DNA from: Todiramphus chloris collaris
Taxonomy: Eukaryota > Chordata > Aves > Coraciiformes > Alcedinidae
Assembly (NCBI GenBank): GCA_025345505.1
Contig: JANVCC010000022.1
Coordinates: 29,823,155-29,887,154 of the forward strand
DNA: 64,000 nucleotides
Direction of reading: 5' to 3'
Shown: one piece after another, positions 35,640 through 47,704 of the stretch
How positions within the stretch are numbered: the first letter of the stretch is position 1
How the letters are laid out: each line of letters starts with the position of its first letter
Program-made: the position numbers and the translations under genes
The notes under the pieces: model-generated
What the model was told of the DNA's origin: nothing
The model's input: only the letters and a program-made list of their open reading frames with translations
The model's database searches: none

Positions 35640-38600
35640 TATCTGTTTGAACCGTACACCAAAACTGCTGTGCCCATCAACACGTGCACTGCATCCAGGT
35701 GTGATGTAGGGGCTCTTGATGTCACAGGAGGAGAGGGCATGTGTCTGAGCCCAGATGGCCCCAGTGGCATGGAAAGTTCATCTGGCTTGGTAGTGTCCGC
35801 TTTTTGATCAGGACCTCCTTTTTACTTTCTCCACTTCTCCTCATCCAGACGTTGTAGTCTTACCATCTGGGGGCTACTTCAGTTATCATCTCTGGAATAG
35901 ACATCAAAGTTACGCTGCAGCTCTGCGTAAAAACTAAGAAATCACCCACTTTGCTTCAAAGAAATCAGGACAAACAAGATCCTATTGATACACATCGTCT
36001 GTGGTCTTTTAGAAATCTACAATACTGTACCTTAACTTTTCCTTTAGAAACTCTTATTTCTTCTCCTGCTTTTCACTTCACTTGAAATGCAAACTAAGGT
36101 CAAAGGATCACTTTCCTACTGGCAGAACACACTGCATTGTCTGTCATTTTAAAATGTCCTCCACAGTAACTGAGGAAAGGCTCATTTCTCTACTCTTTAT
36201 GCTTAAGAGCGACTCCCTTGAATGCATTTTCCTTTTCCTTATCTTGAAGGGCTAAATTAGAAAATTAGGTAAACTAGCTGTGTAAATCAAGTTAGAGCAT
36301 CTCAACTAAAATGGTAGTTTATCTTCGGCATGGGGAAAATGGCAGATTCATGTAATTAGAGAAACAAATGCAGCTGTAGCACTTAACAGACACTGGCAAC
36401 TCAGCTGCTCTGCTGAAGAGAGGGAGGACAGAAAACTTTAAAGCATTGGCATGCTTGGAGCATAAATGAGACAAGAGCTGAAAGTGTCTTTTATAATTGT
36501 TCTTAAACATGTTTTGTATTACTCGTGCTGTCCCTGAAGAGGTCTATGTCTGTATGCTTCAGGGAAATTTCTGAATTATATCCTCTCTGTCTGTGGGAAG
36601 AAAGAACCTCTGAAGGGTTTCATTCTCCTCTAGATGGGGATGAATATTTTCTTTGCTGAAAAATGCACTTTTGGTCTCCTCAGAACTGGATTAATTTAGT
36701 GAATGCTTATCATAGGGAATTTTGTATGTGGAGAAATGTCAAAACAATTGTGTCTTCATTGCAGTCCTTCCCATCACTGAGGGCTGTGGTGAGAGCACAC
36801 TTCTGGAGAGAGGAATGCTTTGCTTTGAACCACTTTTCATACCCAGATCAAGGGTGGATGTGTGCTCAGCCCCCTCATCTCAGGAGAGCAGCATAACCAC
36901 TAAGCTACCTCAAGTTTGCCACCTTAATCTAAGTGGTTTCCATTCATCAGAAATAAATCATTTATGTCAGTATGACTCCAGAATTATTTTTAAAGAATTG
37001 TTTGGTTTCAGTCCTATGCATAAGTATCAATTATTCTCCCTACCTAATTTCTGAGGCCACTTTAAAAAGGGATTTTATTTATGCAGCTGGGGGTCACTAA
37101 TAGCATTTGTGGGAGACACAGTTGTTGTTTTTTTTGTGCAGTTTGGTTCATGATACTTTTGCACCTCTATCAGTAGACTTGTGCTCTACCAATTTACAAG
37201 CCAGACTTTCCAGACACGCACTCCTCAAAAAGAGGATGGGGAAAATTGTGGTCAAGTTTCTTGTAACTGCTGTTGCAGGCTCCTCCGAATGCCATTAGTG
37301 AAGTACATCTTTGCAAAGCCATGGCCTGGCACGCATCAAGGGAATTGTTTGGGGGTCATGAATGAGGGCTTGTGAGAAAGGGTACCTCAGAATAAGACGC
37401 AACAAGCTGTGGGGTCACCATAGCAGTCCAGGCCACTTTCTTTGGCGATGGAGGTCTTGATGCATTCCTTGCAAAATGTTGATGTGTGACTGCAGCTTCC
37501 TGTCCTTCCTCTAACCTTTTGCACGTGTGCCTGTACAACCCAGATGCCAGGCTAGTATTTTAGAACTAATCCTTCACAGCAGGGCTGGATTATGACCTGG
37601 AGCATTTGAGTATTTCCACCTTTTTGGTCTGGGTTGATAATCTGCAGCTAAGGGGTGAGAGAGATTGGGAGTCATGCAGTCCCAGCAGGAGCTGCAGAAA
37701 TTCAGCTCCCAGAGGCCTGTATTGCAAGAGCCAACCTGTGCAGTGTGGCAGCCTGTTAAAGCACAGGAAGTACACTTTTATCAGTACAAGAAACAAAACT
37801 TACCCTCCCTCCTTATCTGTTGAGGGCAATGAAAGATCTTGAGCCAGTTTGTGCAGTGAAAGGATTAATTTGCCATGGATGTTTGATTAATAAAGCGGTA
37901 GTTTCATCTTCTTACGTTTCCCCATAGCAACTACAAAGAGTTGCAGATGTGCATGACCTTTCCCACTCCCCTTCTACGTGAAATAGTTGTTTCACTAACT
38001 GCCCCTCAAAAGGACAGTCCAGCACCCAAACCCACTTGCTGGCAAGACATGGAGAAGCCCAAATTGAGGGAATCAGCCTGAGTGCAAGGAACACACCTTT
38101 CTTTTTCTTCTGCTTCATGGGCAAACACGTGTATGTGTGCGCATGAAAGCCACGCTCGGGAATCAGGATAGTTTTGACTTGAAATACACCACTGGTTTTC
38201 TTTAGCAGCATGTAAAGGCTGGAGAAGTTTTAGCTGATTGTACTGGAGGGTTGCACAGTTTCTCCGCTGCCTTATGTCTTTTCCTGGGCTTCTATCCTCC
38301 ATTACATCCAGACTAGTGCCCTGGCTTTATCTCCTTCCAGTTCTGCTCCTCAGACCAGCACTGAGGGCCTCTGAGAGTAAATGTTTATAATGTTCATTTA
38401 GCTTTCAGTGAAATTTCTTCCAGCTTTCAAAGAAAGCTCTTTAGTTTGGTCTGCACAGATGTAAACTTTCCATAGGGGAAGTTCCCTGGATTCAGCTAAT
38501 GGCTTCAGGACTCCATGTGCTGCTAATACCTTATAGTTCAGTGTCCTTGTAACTCCATGTAAAAACTGTGTTCTACCTCTGATTTTGAGCTTAATCACTC

Positions 38601-41600
38601 CACAAGAGTGGATGTAGGCCCTCTAGACTTGCAGCATATACTAACAATACCTATTTTTGTTTACATATAAATAAGATGTCTCTCCGCAAGATGTGTTGGA
38701 GGCCAAGCTTGGGGTTTAAAAAGGAATAAATAAGCAATGGAAGAGTTATTCTGTCATAAGGTGCATTATGTCAACAGAAGTTTATTTTATTTACCTGTTA
38801 GAGTAGGAAGTGCTCTCAGTTGTTACGGTTTGTTATTGCTTTCTGTTTTGTTGGGTGCTAACATGGCTCTCAGTCACTTTTGTGTTCTGTTTTCCCAGGG
38901 GAAAAAAAAAATCATATCAGCTGCTTTTTATGGTTATTTTCCTTGGCAAAAGTTAGTATTTTATTTATTGTTAGCTGCTATAGACTGTAGACGAACTAAC
39001 TTATCCTTGGAGATACGTAATTCACTCATTTACTTTGCATATTTAATAAAAATAATTGAAGAGGTAATGCCAGGCATAGGTGGTGTTTTTTCCCCTGGTT
39101 GTTCTCACTTCACAGCAAATCCAGATCAGTAGTGACTGAAGGTTGTGATAACTAAGGGCTGTTTGCTGTGCTCATCAGTACCCACACAAGTATTTTCCAC
39201 CCATACCTCTCCAAGTGCTCTAAAAAATGCCTGAGCATTATATGCCAGATGCATGTGTTAAGAAGCTAAATCACAGATGGACAGTTGGGAGGTATCAGGA
39301 CACCAGATAATGGTGCCATGGAATGGGGACCCTTGGCTCCCTGTTCTGGGAATCGGACCTCTGCATCACTCTGGTGAGTGATGGTCCCCACCTGTGTCCC
39401 ACCATGTCCTGCAGAACTTGGAACACCTTGCTTAAGGTCTTGGCCACCTGCCAGCATTGCAGGATACTGTATTCTAATGCAGAACAAATTTCCCAGGATT
39501 TATTGGGATGTCCAGAAAAATCAGCTGTCTTTGCAGTATGTCCACCCTGGATGAATGATTTCTTGTCATTTTCTCTGACAGGACTGGAAGCTGAACAGCC
39601 GTGACTCTAAGCTGTGTCCTCAATCTGTCTCATGGGGACCAGGAGGAAAGGGCAGCACTGGAGCTGGGCTCGGTTGATCTATGTCATGTGGTGAAGTCCA
39701 GCTTCTGCACCTTGAAGTTAGCATCAGATAAGCAATTGATAAGGCAGGTTTATCAATGTCCTGGTAGCTCACTGATGAGCTGGGCTGCCTTAGACTGGAC
39801 AGCCCCAGCCTGGAGATGTCTAACATGCTCCGTTCGTAGCACAGACATGGCTGCAAATGACTTCCAGAATTGCCAGGCTGGAGACTTTCACGAGGCTAAA
39901 ACTCCTTTGGAAATGTAGAAATAAAGGTAAAATAATTAGCAGCCAGTCAGTGCCGGTCCCCTCAATCTGTCTTCCTTTGTTATGGTTTACAGTCACAAAC
40001 CCTGATAGCTGTTATGGGGTGTGGGTGTATGTGAGCAGGGAGGGGAGAACTGCTGGTATTGATCAAACTGTATCTTAAACTCTGGTTCGTGTTGGGTTAG
40101 AAGGGCTTAATCATATCTATTTAACACACAGTGAAAAACAACATGGGACTTGGGTAAACCATGTGTAGAAGTGCTGCTTGGGATTGATGAACCAGGCTTT
40201 AGCTTTTGGAGATTTGGTTCAGACACACAATTGTTCTGGTGTCCCTAAACTTTCCTGGTTTTGAATAACTTTTTTATTGTTGAGGTTTTTCAAGTATGAA
40301 GCCTGAAGCCAGCTTAAGGAAACTTTATGATGTGAAAATTAAGTTTTCTCTAGTAAGCTGCAGTTTGTCAAAACAACAGCACGCATTCCAGTTGGGCTAC
40401 AATTTGGCATGATGCAAAGATTTCATCTCTCCCTTTGAATATCTGAAGAAAAGGGAGACCTGGCATCTTAGTATGGATTTTTACACAACCCTTTCAACAG
40501 CTGGGCTAAGCTACTCTGCTTTATCACACATCTTCCTTGTGCTATGAATCACCACCTTCTCGCCAGGAGGTTCACACGCAGGATTCTTCAGTCCTTGGAA
40601 GCTTGTGTGTTTGGCTAAGGGGAGGAAAAATGGTTGTAAAGGGATGTGCCCAAGGACAAGATGGATCTCAAATTTGGTTGTCTAAGAAAGGAATTGTCAT
40701 ATAATTGGAGCAGATGCTAACTGATATTTCTGCTTTTGGGGGATACATTTTGGGAAAATTCACTGTTTCCTAACAAAGCTCTTAAAAGTGTCTCACAGAA
40801 AGGAAATTCCATACATTTCCCCCTCCCGGAAGCAAAAAAACCCCAAACCAAACCCAAACTAGTTTTAGCTGATTATTGTGAAATGAAAGAAAGCAGCTGT
40901 CTGCTCTGACTCCCAGAGCAGGGGGCTTGAAGCACCCCTAAACTTCATTTAGAGCTTGTACGTGTGGTGCTCACAAACTTTCTGCTTCTGCCAGCATCCT
41001 GGAATGGGTGTCCAGGCTCCCAGCTGCAAAAGGCAGTCCATGAGCTGGAGCTGCGTGGGAATGGCAGAACCTGGAGGCTTTGACTGGCTGTTGGGACAGC
41101 TGCTGAGAAACTCAGTAGGCAGTTTTCTGACCCACCCTACCAGTGTTTCCCTTAAACTGATGCACAGCCACAGACATTTCCAGTGCAGACAACCTGGTAC
41201 TTTCTATTGGAAGCCTCTTCTGACAGGAGGCCCCTGACCTCTGTGATGTGCGTGTTGGTGCATATGCTATGTGTAGCATATTGCTAATAAGGTTGTGTGA
41301 AGCCATTCAGATTTGGAAAGCTGCTTGGAAGGTCACTGTTTGGATAGGAGCTAAACAGAGGTGCCCAAGCAGTTGTCAGCAGGTAGTCAATACAACAGAA
41401 ATAACTGAGTTATTCCCTTTCTGCTTTGCAACCTTGGTATTTTAGTGCTTTCCCCTTTATGAAACTCGCCCCTGTGTGAATTCACTCACAGCTGTAAGAA
41501 CAATTTAGTTCCACTCATTAATGATGAAGTAAAAGTACATAATAAAAAAAGAAAGGATAATACATCACCTAATGTATTTTGTTCCTGGGCTTGGTGCGTA

Positions 41601-41950
41601 CAGGGCACTTTAAAGTATTAGTTGTTTCCAGATATAGTAGGTGTACTGTTGTGTGTTTTGGAAGACCTAACTGTCTAAGTAATAGGAAACCTCGGCCATA
41701 TGCTCCACTATTAAATCTTTGCTGCGAAGTACAGAGAAACTAGTTTGCTTGCTGTGTTTGTGTGAATTATGGGCTGTGCACATCAGCAAAGTGCAAATTA
41801 GCAGCCCTCTACTGTCTTGTCATATCTTGACTTACCATAACAGAGTTCAGAAGTTCATTGCTTGGGGGAGGCAAGGAAAAAAAAATTAAATAAATTAAAA
41901 AAAAAGAAGAAGAAAGTTTGCTCTGACTTACTTGTGCTTTTATGAAGACT
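35640..41950. other. noncoding DNA, no gene seen
   Basis: More than 6 kb without a supported gene. Frames up to 131 codons exist (38737-39132, plus strand, hydrophobic) but have no recognisable domain. Patches near 36.2-36.5 and 38.9-39.1 kb are unique and AT-rich with TAAT cores and could be regulatory. A C/A-rich segment sits at about 40.83-40.86 kb and an A-rich stretch at 41.87-41.91 kb. No CR1 was recognised. Confidence 0.5.
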
Positions 41951-41989
41951 GTTGGAGCTGAAAGGCTGCAGCTGGGGGGGAAGATACAA

Positions 41990-42372
41990 GTTCACCAGGG
42001 GTTATTCGGCTCCAGACAAAGAGCACTCGCTAAATGCAGGGAGCAGAGCGGTGCGGGGTGAGGGACGGACGGGGACTCCGCTGTCCCACCCTGCCCGGGG
42101 ACCGCTGCTCCTCCGCCGCCGCTCCGCTCGCAGCCGCCGGCAAAACCCTCGGCGTGTGTGTGTGTGTGTGTGTGGAAAAAAGAATTCTTTACCATCCACG
42201 GAAAACTGCACTTTCCATTGAGTTTTTCCAGCAGTGCGGCTCTTTCAAAACCACAATAAAAACTGAGGGCAGCAGGATTTTTTTATTCTTTGCATACCTC
42301 CCTGCGCTGAAAGGGACGCCAAATGTTTTTCTGGAAGCGGGATTTCCAGCCAGGAGCAATGATTTAGGACGG
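41990..42372 (+). promoter_or_regulatory. small GC-rich block, candidate alternative promoter
   Basis: From about 42.03 to 42.15 kb the sequence is GC-rich with dense CpG pairs, including CTCCGCCGCCGCTCCGCTCG, unlike the AT-rich flanks. It is followed by a GT microsatellite and then by a good plus-strand donor, GGACG|GTGAGAAT, with GT at 42372-42373. A first exon of roughly 300 bases ending at 42371 is plausible. The overlapping 113-codon frame (42034-42375) resembles nothing I know. The transcript could be an alternative first exon of the gene starting near 15.8 kb. Confidence 0.45.
42154..42174. repeat. (GT)n microsatellite
   Basis: About ten GT units directly after the CpG-dense core of the 42 kb block. 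Confidence 0.95.
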
Positions 42373-42399
42373 TGAGAATATGAGTTTTCAAGAATGTTT

Positions 42400-42720
42400 C
42401 GTTTGGAAAACTTCGAGATTTACTTGAGATGCTGCTGATCTATTTCCTCCGCTTTGATTATTCGGCTTCCACATACATTTAGCCACTGGCTGTTGTTCTT
42501 TTGCCCTCCAAAAATCTGTTTTGATGCCCTAAACATCGTCATCTTTGTTATGCTAACGCGGGAGATGGAGCGGCATGCGGAGAGAGATAAAAGCGGTGTT
42601 GTTTTATGGATCCTACGCAGTGTACTTTGCAGGAACTTTTAAAATACTTTGCACAGTGCTTCTTTGTGGGATAAACGTTCTTTAAAACCATTTACAAAAC
42701 ACGGACAAGAGAATATTGAC
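42400..42720. promoter_or_regulatory. enhancer-like block next to the 42 kb GC-rich block
   Basis: Unique sequence with preserved CpGs (ATTCGGC, ATCGTC, AACGCGGG, AGCGGCATGCGG, CTACGCAG) and GATA-like or homeodomain cores (AGAGATAAAAG). It lies within 350 bases downstream of the candidate promoter and could be a proximal element or intronic enhancer. Confidence 0.3.
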
Positions 42721-43735
42721 AAAGATGAGTAAGCACAGATTTCCTCACTTCACAGGTGGAGAAACAAAGCTCTGTAAAACTTAGTACAGGGTCTTATCAG
42801 GGGTAAAAACGGTGAGGCTCAGCCTGCAAGGCCATCATCTCTGTGTCACAGTAGCTGAAGGGAGAAGGTGAAGTGACTAAGGAAAGAGGTACATAGTTAG
42901 TAGTTCAGTTATTACTTTGCTGCTTGTGTGACATGACATATTTAGGTGTGTTTAGGTGACCTGGATTTCTATCATTGGGGTGTAAAAACAACCCAGAACC
43001 TCAACTGACCCCTGCCAGAAGCTGTAATCTTGTGGATTAGGGAACTTCACATTTTGAACAAAAAATTTGTTTTTATACCACTTGAAACCCAGACAGAAGT
43101 TTCCTGGGGAACTTCCAGCTCCGTATCCTGAAATGAAGCAAGTGGGCTATTGCGATGAGGGGCAGAAGGTCCCCAAAGGAGCATCTGTTAAGGAGGAGTG
43201 CCTTACTAGCTCTGTGAATTACCTGAGTGCAGTGTGTTAAAGTCCCACTACTCGATTTGTAGTTTTTGTTAAAACCAGAGGTTAGTGGTTTAAAAATAGT
43301 TATAATAAAGCTCATGAGGAGAGGTTAATGCAGAGTAGTTAGAGCTTTGCACATCTCCTGCTGACTGTGCTGTTCTCCAGCTGATACCTGGTGGCCTTTC
43401 CTGGGAGGCTGAGGACTTCCAGACTGTTCTTGGTCAACGGCAGTTTCTCTCCTAGGAAGGGACTCAGAGTCCACATGCTCTGTCTGTAAACCATCGTGAA
43501 TCCCCCAGTGCAAGCACCAGCCTTTGAGAGGCTGAAAAGTTGTCCTGGGTGCCTTGTGGAGGCTTTTCTGACCTCTCTGCTTGTACCAGGATTCCCCACT
43601 CTTTCCTGTGGGATTTAGGGTTTTTCTTCTGCAAAGCATTGGTCAAAGGCAACTGGTCCAGCTGTTACAGTCCCGTTTCCATCTTTACTCCTCTGGCACT
43701 CGTGGTCACACAATATACACATTCATTATCTGAAA
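42721..43735. other. noncoding DNA, no gene seen
   Basis: No supported gene. Overlapping minus-strand frames at 43325-43652 in three phases are low-stop-density shadows of one another. No repeat was recognised. Confidence 0.5.
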
Positions 43736-43740
43736 ACAGT

Positions 43741-43805
43741 TTTTTTTTTTTTTTCTTTCTTTCTTTCTTTCTTTCCTCTCCCCCCCCCCCCTTCTCTTTT
43801 TTCTC
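43741..43805. repeat. long polypyrimidine tract (T, CTTT and C runs)
   Basis: A T-run of 14 is followed by about five CTTT units, then a C-run of 11 and a CT-rich tail, so about 65 plus-strand bases are all pyrimidine. Such asymmetric tracts can form triplex DNA and are prone to length change and assembly error. Confidence 0.95.
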
Positions 43806-46800
43806 ACTTCCCAGAATCATCTTTTTGGCTTGATCAGTTCCTTGAACTGATTGACACTGTAATTGCATTAATGTGAGTGCAAAAGAATGGAAGGTGGGAA
43901 CAGGAGGGATGATGGGTTCACAGCATCCCAGACTCAGTTTGGTGCAAGCTGCTGTCTTGGTTGCTGGGACAGGCTGCATTTGTGATGGCTGGTGGGGCAT
44001 AAATTTGAGGATAATGTGTGCAGGAGAGTACAGCAAAAAAAATCCATTGACTGACCTTCTGGCCTACTGGAGGTAATCCTGTATGCTGCTACACAGCCTA
44101 AATAATACTGTCTCTTAGACTTTTTATTTTATTTTGATCAGTTGGCCTTGCAGTGGTTTCACTCTGTCATCTACACTTCGTTTTGCTTCTGCTGTGTGAT
44201 ACTGGTGCTTATCAGTCACTGGGATTATGCTGCAGCTGGAGCTGAATCTCCCACTGAGCAGCTCCAGGAGGAGAGCTGGTCTCCAGGGGCTGGTCCGAGC
44301 AGATGTACACCAAGACTTTTGCAGCCTGCAAATGTCAGACTGATGTTTTTTCCTCTTCTGACTGGATGTTTCTATGTCCCTGTAACTGTAGATACCGCTG
44401 CCTTTTTTTCAGTTGCCTACAGCATCAGGACACAAACTACTTTGTTTTTTGGTACTTACAGTTGGGTCACTTTCTCCCTCCTGTTTGCACTAGCATCCAG
44501 GGACACTGACTGTCCTGGTCTAGACTGCTTGTGAGCTGCTCCCTGCATGCTTTTAGCTGTGCTTCAGTCATGTCTCCCAACAGCCTTGACAGTAAACTGG
44601 AATCATCTGTCTTGCAAATGGTCTCGCCTTCAATTAGAAAATCTTTAATGTCTGCAAAGTCACATGTGGGTGCCAGAGTTTGCAGCTCTGTAATCTAAGT
44701 TCTGTTGCTTGCTGATTTTGGGCATAAAGTTTTAAAAAATAACCTCTCGAGCCTCAGGATAGCAGTACCCATTCAACCCTGCTAGCAGATGTTCCACAGG
44801 TTAATTCTGGCCAAAAAAACCCAACCCTCTTAATCACATTTTCCCCCTAGTGAAATGCTAGAAAAAGTTTTTGATTCATTTTCTCATCTTTATCCCCTAT
44901 CACCAGCTGTGTGTACAGACTCTTATTTTTGTTTTCACTGTCTCTGTGGAAGTGCTAATGTTTTGGGTTTGGTTTTTTTGTTTATTTTGCTTTTTTAGGT
45001 TCTGTACTTCAGTATTATAAGCCTGTTTGCTGTGTCAAGCATTAACTAGGGTTTTTTTTTTATTAATCATGTGCTTTTAATGGCTCTAGCTTTTGCCGTC
45101 TGGCTGTTGCTACCAAGTTTCTTCTGCATCACGTGCTGGGTAGCACTGAGAGAGCATCACTTGAGTCCAGACTACAAACCCATTCTGATGAGAGGGTTCT
45201 ACAGAAATGCTGTGACTTTAGCCAGTGCATAAATCATGTAGGCTTTCTGGTGTACCCTCAAATTTTCTCTCTTCCATATCCATCCTGTGTTACAGGATCC
45301 CATCTTGCACCAGACTCAGAAGAAGCTATGCCTGAGGGCAGGACCTTAAGCAAGTTCTTTACAAATAAAACCCATGAACATTTTTCCAACTTTATAGGAA
45401 ACAGAAAAGCATGACCATGATTCAGCTTATGGGGTTATGGAGGTAGCAAAGTCTTTCCACTGAGATTCAATAGGAGCTGCCCTGCCCTGAAAGGGACGTA
45501 GCTCAAGGCTAGATGGATTATAGGTCTCCTGTTTGCTATGTGATTCCTCTAAGTTGTTCCTATACAATAGTAGTATCAGGAAAAGATGTTGCTTTTTTTC
45601 ATAGACTAAATCTGAGAAGCACTTTGTGGACAGAGCTCATTGAGTTGCGCAGAGAAGACTATTAATGAAATAAAACGGCTTCATGAGAAGCAATGCTTAG
45701 TGCTTTGTCTGCAAAGGAATTGGTCTTTCATGAAAGACTCTTGTCTTGACTCTGATTTATGTATTTATTTTTCCATTGAATGAGCAAGATTTTTTTAAAA
45801 AGGGTGGTGGGGAAGGTCCATGGGGAAAAGCCCCCTCCTCTGCTCACTCATCAATTCTTATAACATTAAAAAAATTAATTTAAATTGCCACTTTCCTCAA
45901 AATGAAGTGTAAAGCTTTCATAGTTCTGTTGTTTAATTTCCCAACTGGATATGAAATTAAGGAAATTGTAATTGTTTGACCTCTCGCATCAGGGAGTCTA
46001 GGTATTTTTTCTTTTGTTTCACAGGAGTACATCTATATGAGAATAATGGCTTCCCTAGAGGCTCCATTTCTTGTAAAATATGATCTAATGAATTAAAATA
46101 TATCTCCTCTTCTTGGTGCTTTTGCGTGCTGTGACCTGCCTTGGGTTTGAGTTCAGGATGCCTCCCATTGAATTGTTTGAAGGCTCTCAGCACACTTTCT
46201 CCTGGTGAATTGTTCTTCCTGAAGTTTGTCCATTGGTTATATCCTCTGGATTGGGTCAGTTTCTTACACAGTTCACTAATTTTTCCTCACTAAGCATAGC
46301 TATTATGCCTTCCATAAACTTGCAGCATTTTAAGCTTTGAACCAGGAACCTTTCCAAATTCAGGAAAACAACTAAAGAAGCGGGTCTTTTTTTCCCCCTG
46401 CTTTCTTTGTGTCCTTTGTTACTGAAGAGGGCTGCAACTATTTAAAACCATTTAAAGCCAGACAAAAAAAAAAAACCACCAAGCTTCTCTTTTGGTGATT
46501 TCTCCAAAATACCAGTTGATTATTGTTGGCAAGGACATCACACTGGAAAGGACTAGCTGTTCTGCATGGTTTTGAAGCCAGAATACTGCTGAGATTGTCC
46601 CTGGTGCCTGGGTGGAGCTTGCTGTGTACCTGCCTGAGAGCCACAGGGTCCCCATGCAGCAGATGGACCTCTCTTGGGAGGGAACATGGGTTCACACCAA
46701 AAAACACTGAAGGTTGAGAAAAAAAATTACACTAAATAACACTGAGGAAGTGTCGAACATTGGTCTTAAGATCTCCATGCTCTGTATGTCTTATGAGAGG

Positions 46801-47105
46801 CATACGAGGCTTTTCAGAGGTCCTAATGTATGGTCTTTGACAGAAAGTTAGATGTGTCAGAATGTGGGGTAAGGATGCATTTGTTCTGAGGGCTCTGGCA
46901 GAGCAATTTTTGTCCTGAAGCCAGCACTTTGAGAGGTTTCCCATGTGGTTGGAATCGAGGCCGAGTTGACTACCGTTCTGTGATTTGCCACCAGAGTAAG
47001 GATATTTTGCTCTTAAAGAGAAAAGGTGAGCAAACGTCAACCTCACTGATATATTTAGCTCTCAGTGACTGTAAGGATGAGTTCACCTGGATCTGTAATC
47101 TCTAG
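43806..47105. other. noncoding DNA, no gene seen
   Basis: About 3.3 kb with no recognised gene. Frames are up to 130 codons and unrecognised. The 45.60-46.20 kb stretch is unique, AT-rich and motif-bearing (TTAATGAAATAAAACGG). It contains a charged 78-codon minus-strand frame (46193-45957) without splice support. Confidence 0.45.
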
Positions 47106-47128
47106 CTTAGCTCTTATTTCCCAAACAG

Positions 47129-47325
47129 GCCACACAAGTGGCCTTATGCACACCCACAGAAGCTGGTAAAACAGTTTTTCTTGCGCAATGGGAAGAAGTT
47201 GGCAGGAGAGAACCTTTTGGATGATTTTGCTGGGAGTTCGTGGCAAAGAGGTGACTTTGTCAAGGCCATGGAAGAGTTGTATCCGGACCTGATCAGAAGG
47301 CAGGAGCTGCTTTGTTGCCTTTTAG
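47129..47325 (+). other. weak candidate coding exon
   Basis: This 197-base segment has AG immediately before it (CCCAAACAG at 47120-47128) and a strong-looking donor after it (TTTTAG|GTAGGTAG, GT at 47326). One frame is open across the whole of it and from 47106. Its translation is charged and protein-like, with segments such as KLVKQFFLRNGKKLAGENLL and DFVKAMEELYPDLIRRQELL. I recognise no family. The polypyrimidine tract is short, the upstream end could be wrong, and a stop-free run of about 75 codons can arise by chance. The antisense frame is also open for 63 codons. Confidence 0.2.
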
Positions 47326-47469
47326 GTAGGTAGTAGAAGCTCAGGTTATGTAGCCTATGTGCCTGGGTTTTTAATATGTATAAATCCTTGTATTTCTTTC
47401 CTTTTCTGCAATCCCCATTGCTTTAAAAGGAGAGGGACTTTCCAGCATGCCTCAAACAAGAAAGCAGCA

Positions 47470-47700
47470 GAAAGCAGAGGGTTGACCATGCTTCAGCAGC
47501 ACAACTCCCTCCATCGCGGGCCAGCAGAGGAGTCCCTGCAGATGTCAGCGCCCACGGGAGCCGGCTGAAGGCAGGAGCGGCTCTGTGCCGCTGCCAGGCT
47601 GCCTGGGTGTGCAAGCAGCGAAAGCTCTGCCTGAGGCCAGCAGGCAGCTGCGAGGCGGGCAGCGGCGGCCAGCTCGCTGACAGCACGGCTCCGGCACTGC
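47470..47700. other. GC-rich patch
   Basis: A short GC-rich, moderately CpG-containing interval (GGCGGGCAGCGGCGGCC near 47.65 kb) between AT-rich flanks. No promoter motif or exon can be defined. Frames on both strands are open because stops are rare here. Confidence 0.35.
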
Positions 47701-47704
47701 GAAG

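Noticed and set aside
38737-39132. 131-codon hydrophobic plus-strand frame
   Set aside because: Hydrophobicity follows from T-rich DNA. No family resemblance or splice context, and the length is within chance for the window.
45957-46193. 78-codon charged minus-strand frame
   Set aside because: Protein-like composition but no splice sites or family; short enough to be chance.
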